64,000 nucleotides of DNA from Hyphomicrobium_A sp963722495 (GTDB taxonomy: Bacteria; Pseudomonadota; Alphaproteobacteria; Rhizobiales; Hyphomicrobiaceae), in assembly GCA_963722495.1 (NCBI GenBank), contig CAVRND010000011.1:372001-436000 (forward strand), given 5' to 3'. Made by a program: the position numbers and the translations under genes. The notes beneath the pieces were generated by a model that was not told where the DNA came from, made no database searches, and saw nothing but the letters and a program-made list of their open reading frames with translations. Below, one piece after another: positions 63,850-64,000 of this stretch; the stretch's first letter is position 1, and every line of letters begins with the position of its first letter.

Positions 63850-64000
63850 TCAGCGCTGGTCCATCGTCGTCTGCATGTAGAGCGCGACGGCCATCGCGCG
63901 ATTGGAGACGCCGAGTTTATCGTAGAGATTTTTGAGATGGTATTTGACGGTGTTGCGCGAGATGCCGATGCGCGATGCGATCTGCAAGTTCGTCCAGCCG
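63850..64000 (-). CDS. LuxR-type transcriptional regulator, C-terminal part only
   Basis: The last 49 residues of a gene cut by the window edge. They form a LuxR/FixJ-type helix-turn-helix (NLQIASRIGISRNTVKYHLK, NLYDKLGVSNRAMAVALYM). The sensor part lies outside the window. It is on the same strand as, and directly upstream of, the serine-cycle genes, so it is a candidate regulator of them. Confidence 0.85.
   Translation of the reverse strand, partial: GWTNLQIASRIGISRNTVKYHLKNLYDKLGVSNRAMAVALYMQTTMDQR

Noticed and set aside
1..64000. CRISPR arrays, prophage or complete insertion sequences
   Set aside because: No regularly spaced repeats, phage genes, integrase or transposase frames were seen. 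The CTAG palindromes are non-coding.

Overview
The window is high-GC alphaproteobacterial chromosome, most likely from a methylotroph of the order Hyphomicrobiales close to Hyphomicrobium. The evidence is a serine-cycle cluster (serine-glyoxylate aminotransferase, malyl-CoA lyase, malate thiokinase, PEP carboxylase), an NAD-dependent formate dehydrogenase of 401 residues, folD, a bioBFDAZ operon with the alphaproteobacterial bioZ, a CarD regulator and a TGA-N9-TCA iron box before hemP.

Layout. 1-10.9 kb: carD, a secreted nuclease, a broken RTX-type protein, tRNA-Arg(CCT), a DsbA-NhaA fusion, a Nu-class GST, a lone receiver and a hybrid histidine kinase, then hemP and a haem-type monooxygenase. 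10.9-18.1 kb: Nudix hydrolase, complex I assembly methyltransferase, ComF, glutaredoxin, nitrilase-type amidase, DUF1178, a PhoA-type alkaline phosphatase and a GntR/UTRA regulator. 18.6-23.7 kb: bioBFDAZ. 23.9-33.6 kb: OpgC acyltransferase with an SGNH hydrolase, slipin, two overlapping odd tRNA-like genes, a GMC oxidoreductase, NAD-formate dehydrogenase, hydrolase and small secreted proteins. 34-38.6 kb: molybdopterin oxidoreductase plus ferredoxin-NADP reductase, divergent from a MocR regulator. 38.7-42.5 kb: tRNA-Ala(CGC), yggT, DUF167, folD, a four-helix-bundle gene between inverted heptamer arrays, and yifB/comM. 42.5-48 kb: a candidate structured RNA and a Ser/Thr kinase-phosphatase-FHA module. 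48-50.7 kb: cydAB. 50.8-55.9 kb: membrane-anchored nuclease, HtrA-type protease and exported proteins. 55.9-64 kb: the serine-cycle operon (sga, mcl, mtkA, mtkB, ppc, all on the minus strand) with a LuxR-type regulator upstream, cut by the window edge.

The most unusual signal is a two-part palindromic repeat. Element A (about 78 bp) and element B (about 76 bp) are both bounded by CTAG, each has a 3-nt asymmetric bulge, and the two stand 13-14 bp apart. The A-B pair occurs three times (11380-11548, 49510-49676, 58792-58960), always with A nearest the 3' end of the upstream gene. Two further A copies stand alone. One pair fills the whole cydA-cydB gap and another lies between mtkB and ppc.

Twelve genes carry clear frame breaks, 14 in all. 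Twelve of the 14 are a net gain of one base. Because several hit core metabolic genes (ppc twice, bioD, fpr, yifB), consensus error in the assembly is more likely than true decay. These genes are entered as pseudogenes because that is what the sequence shows.
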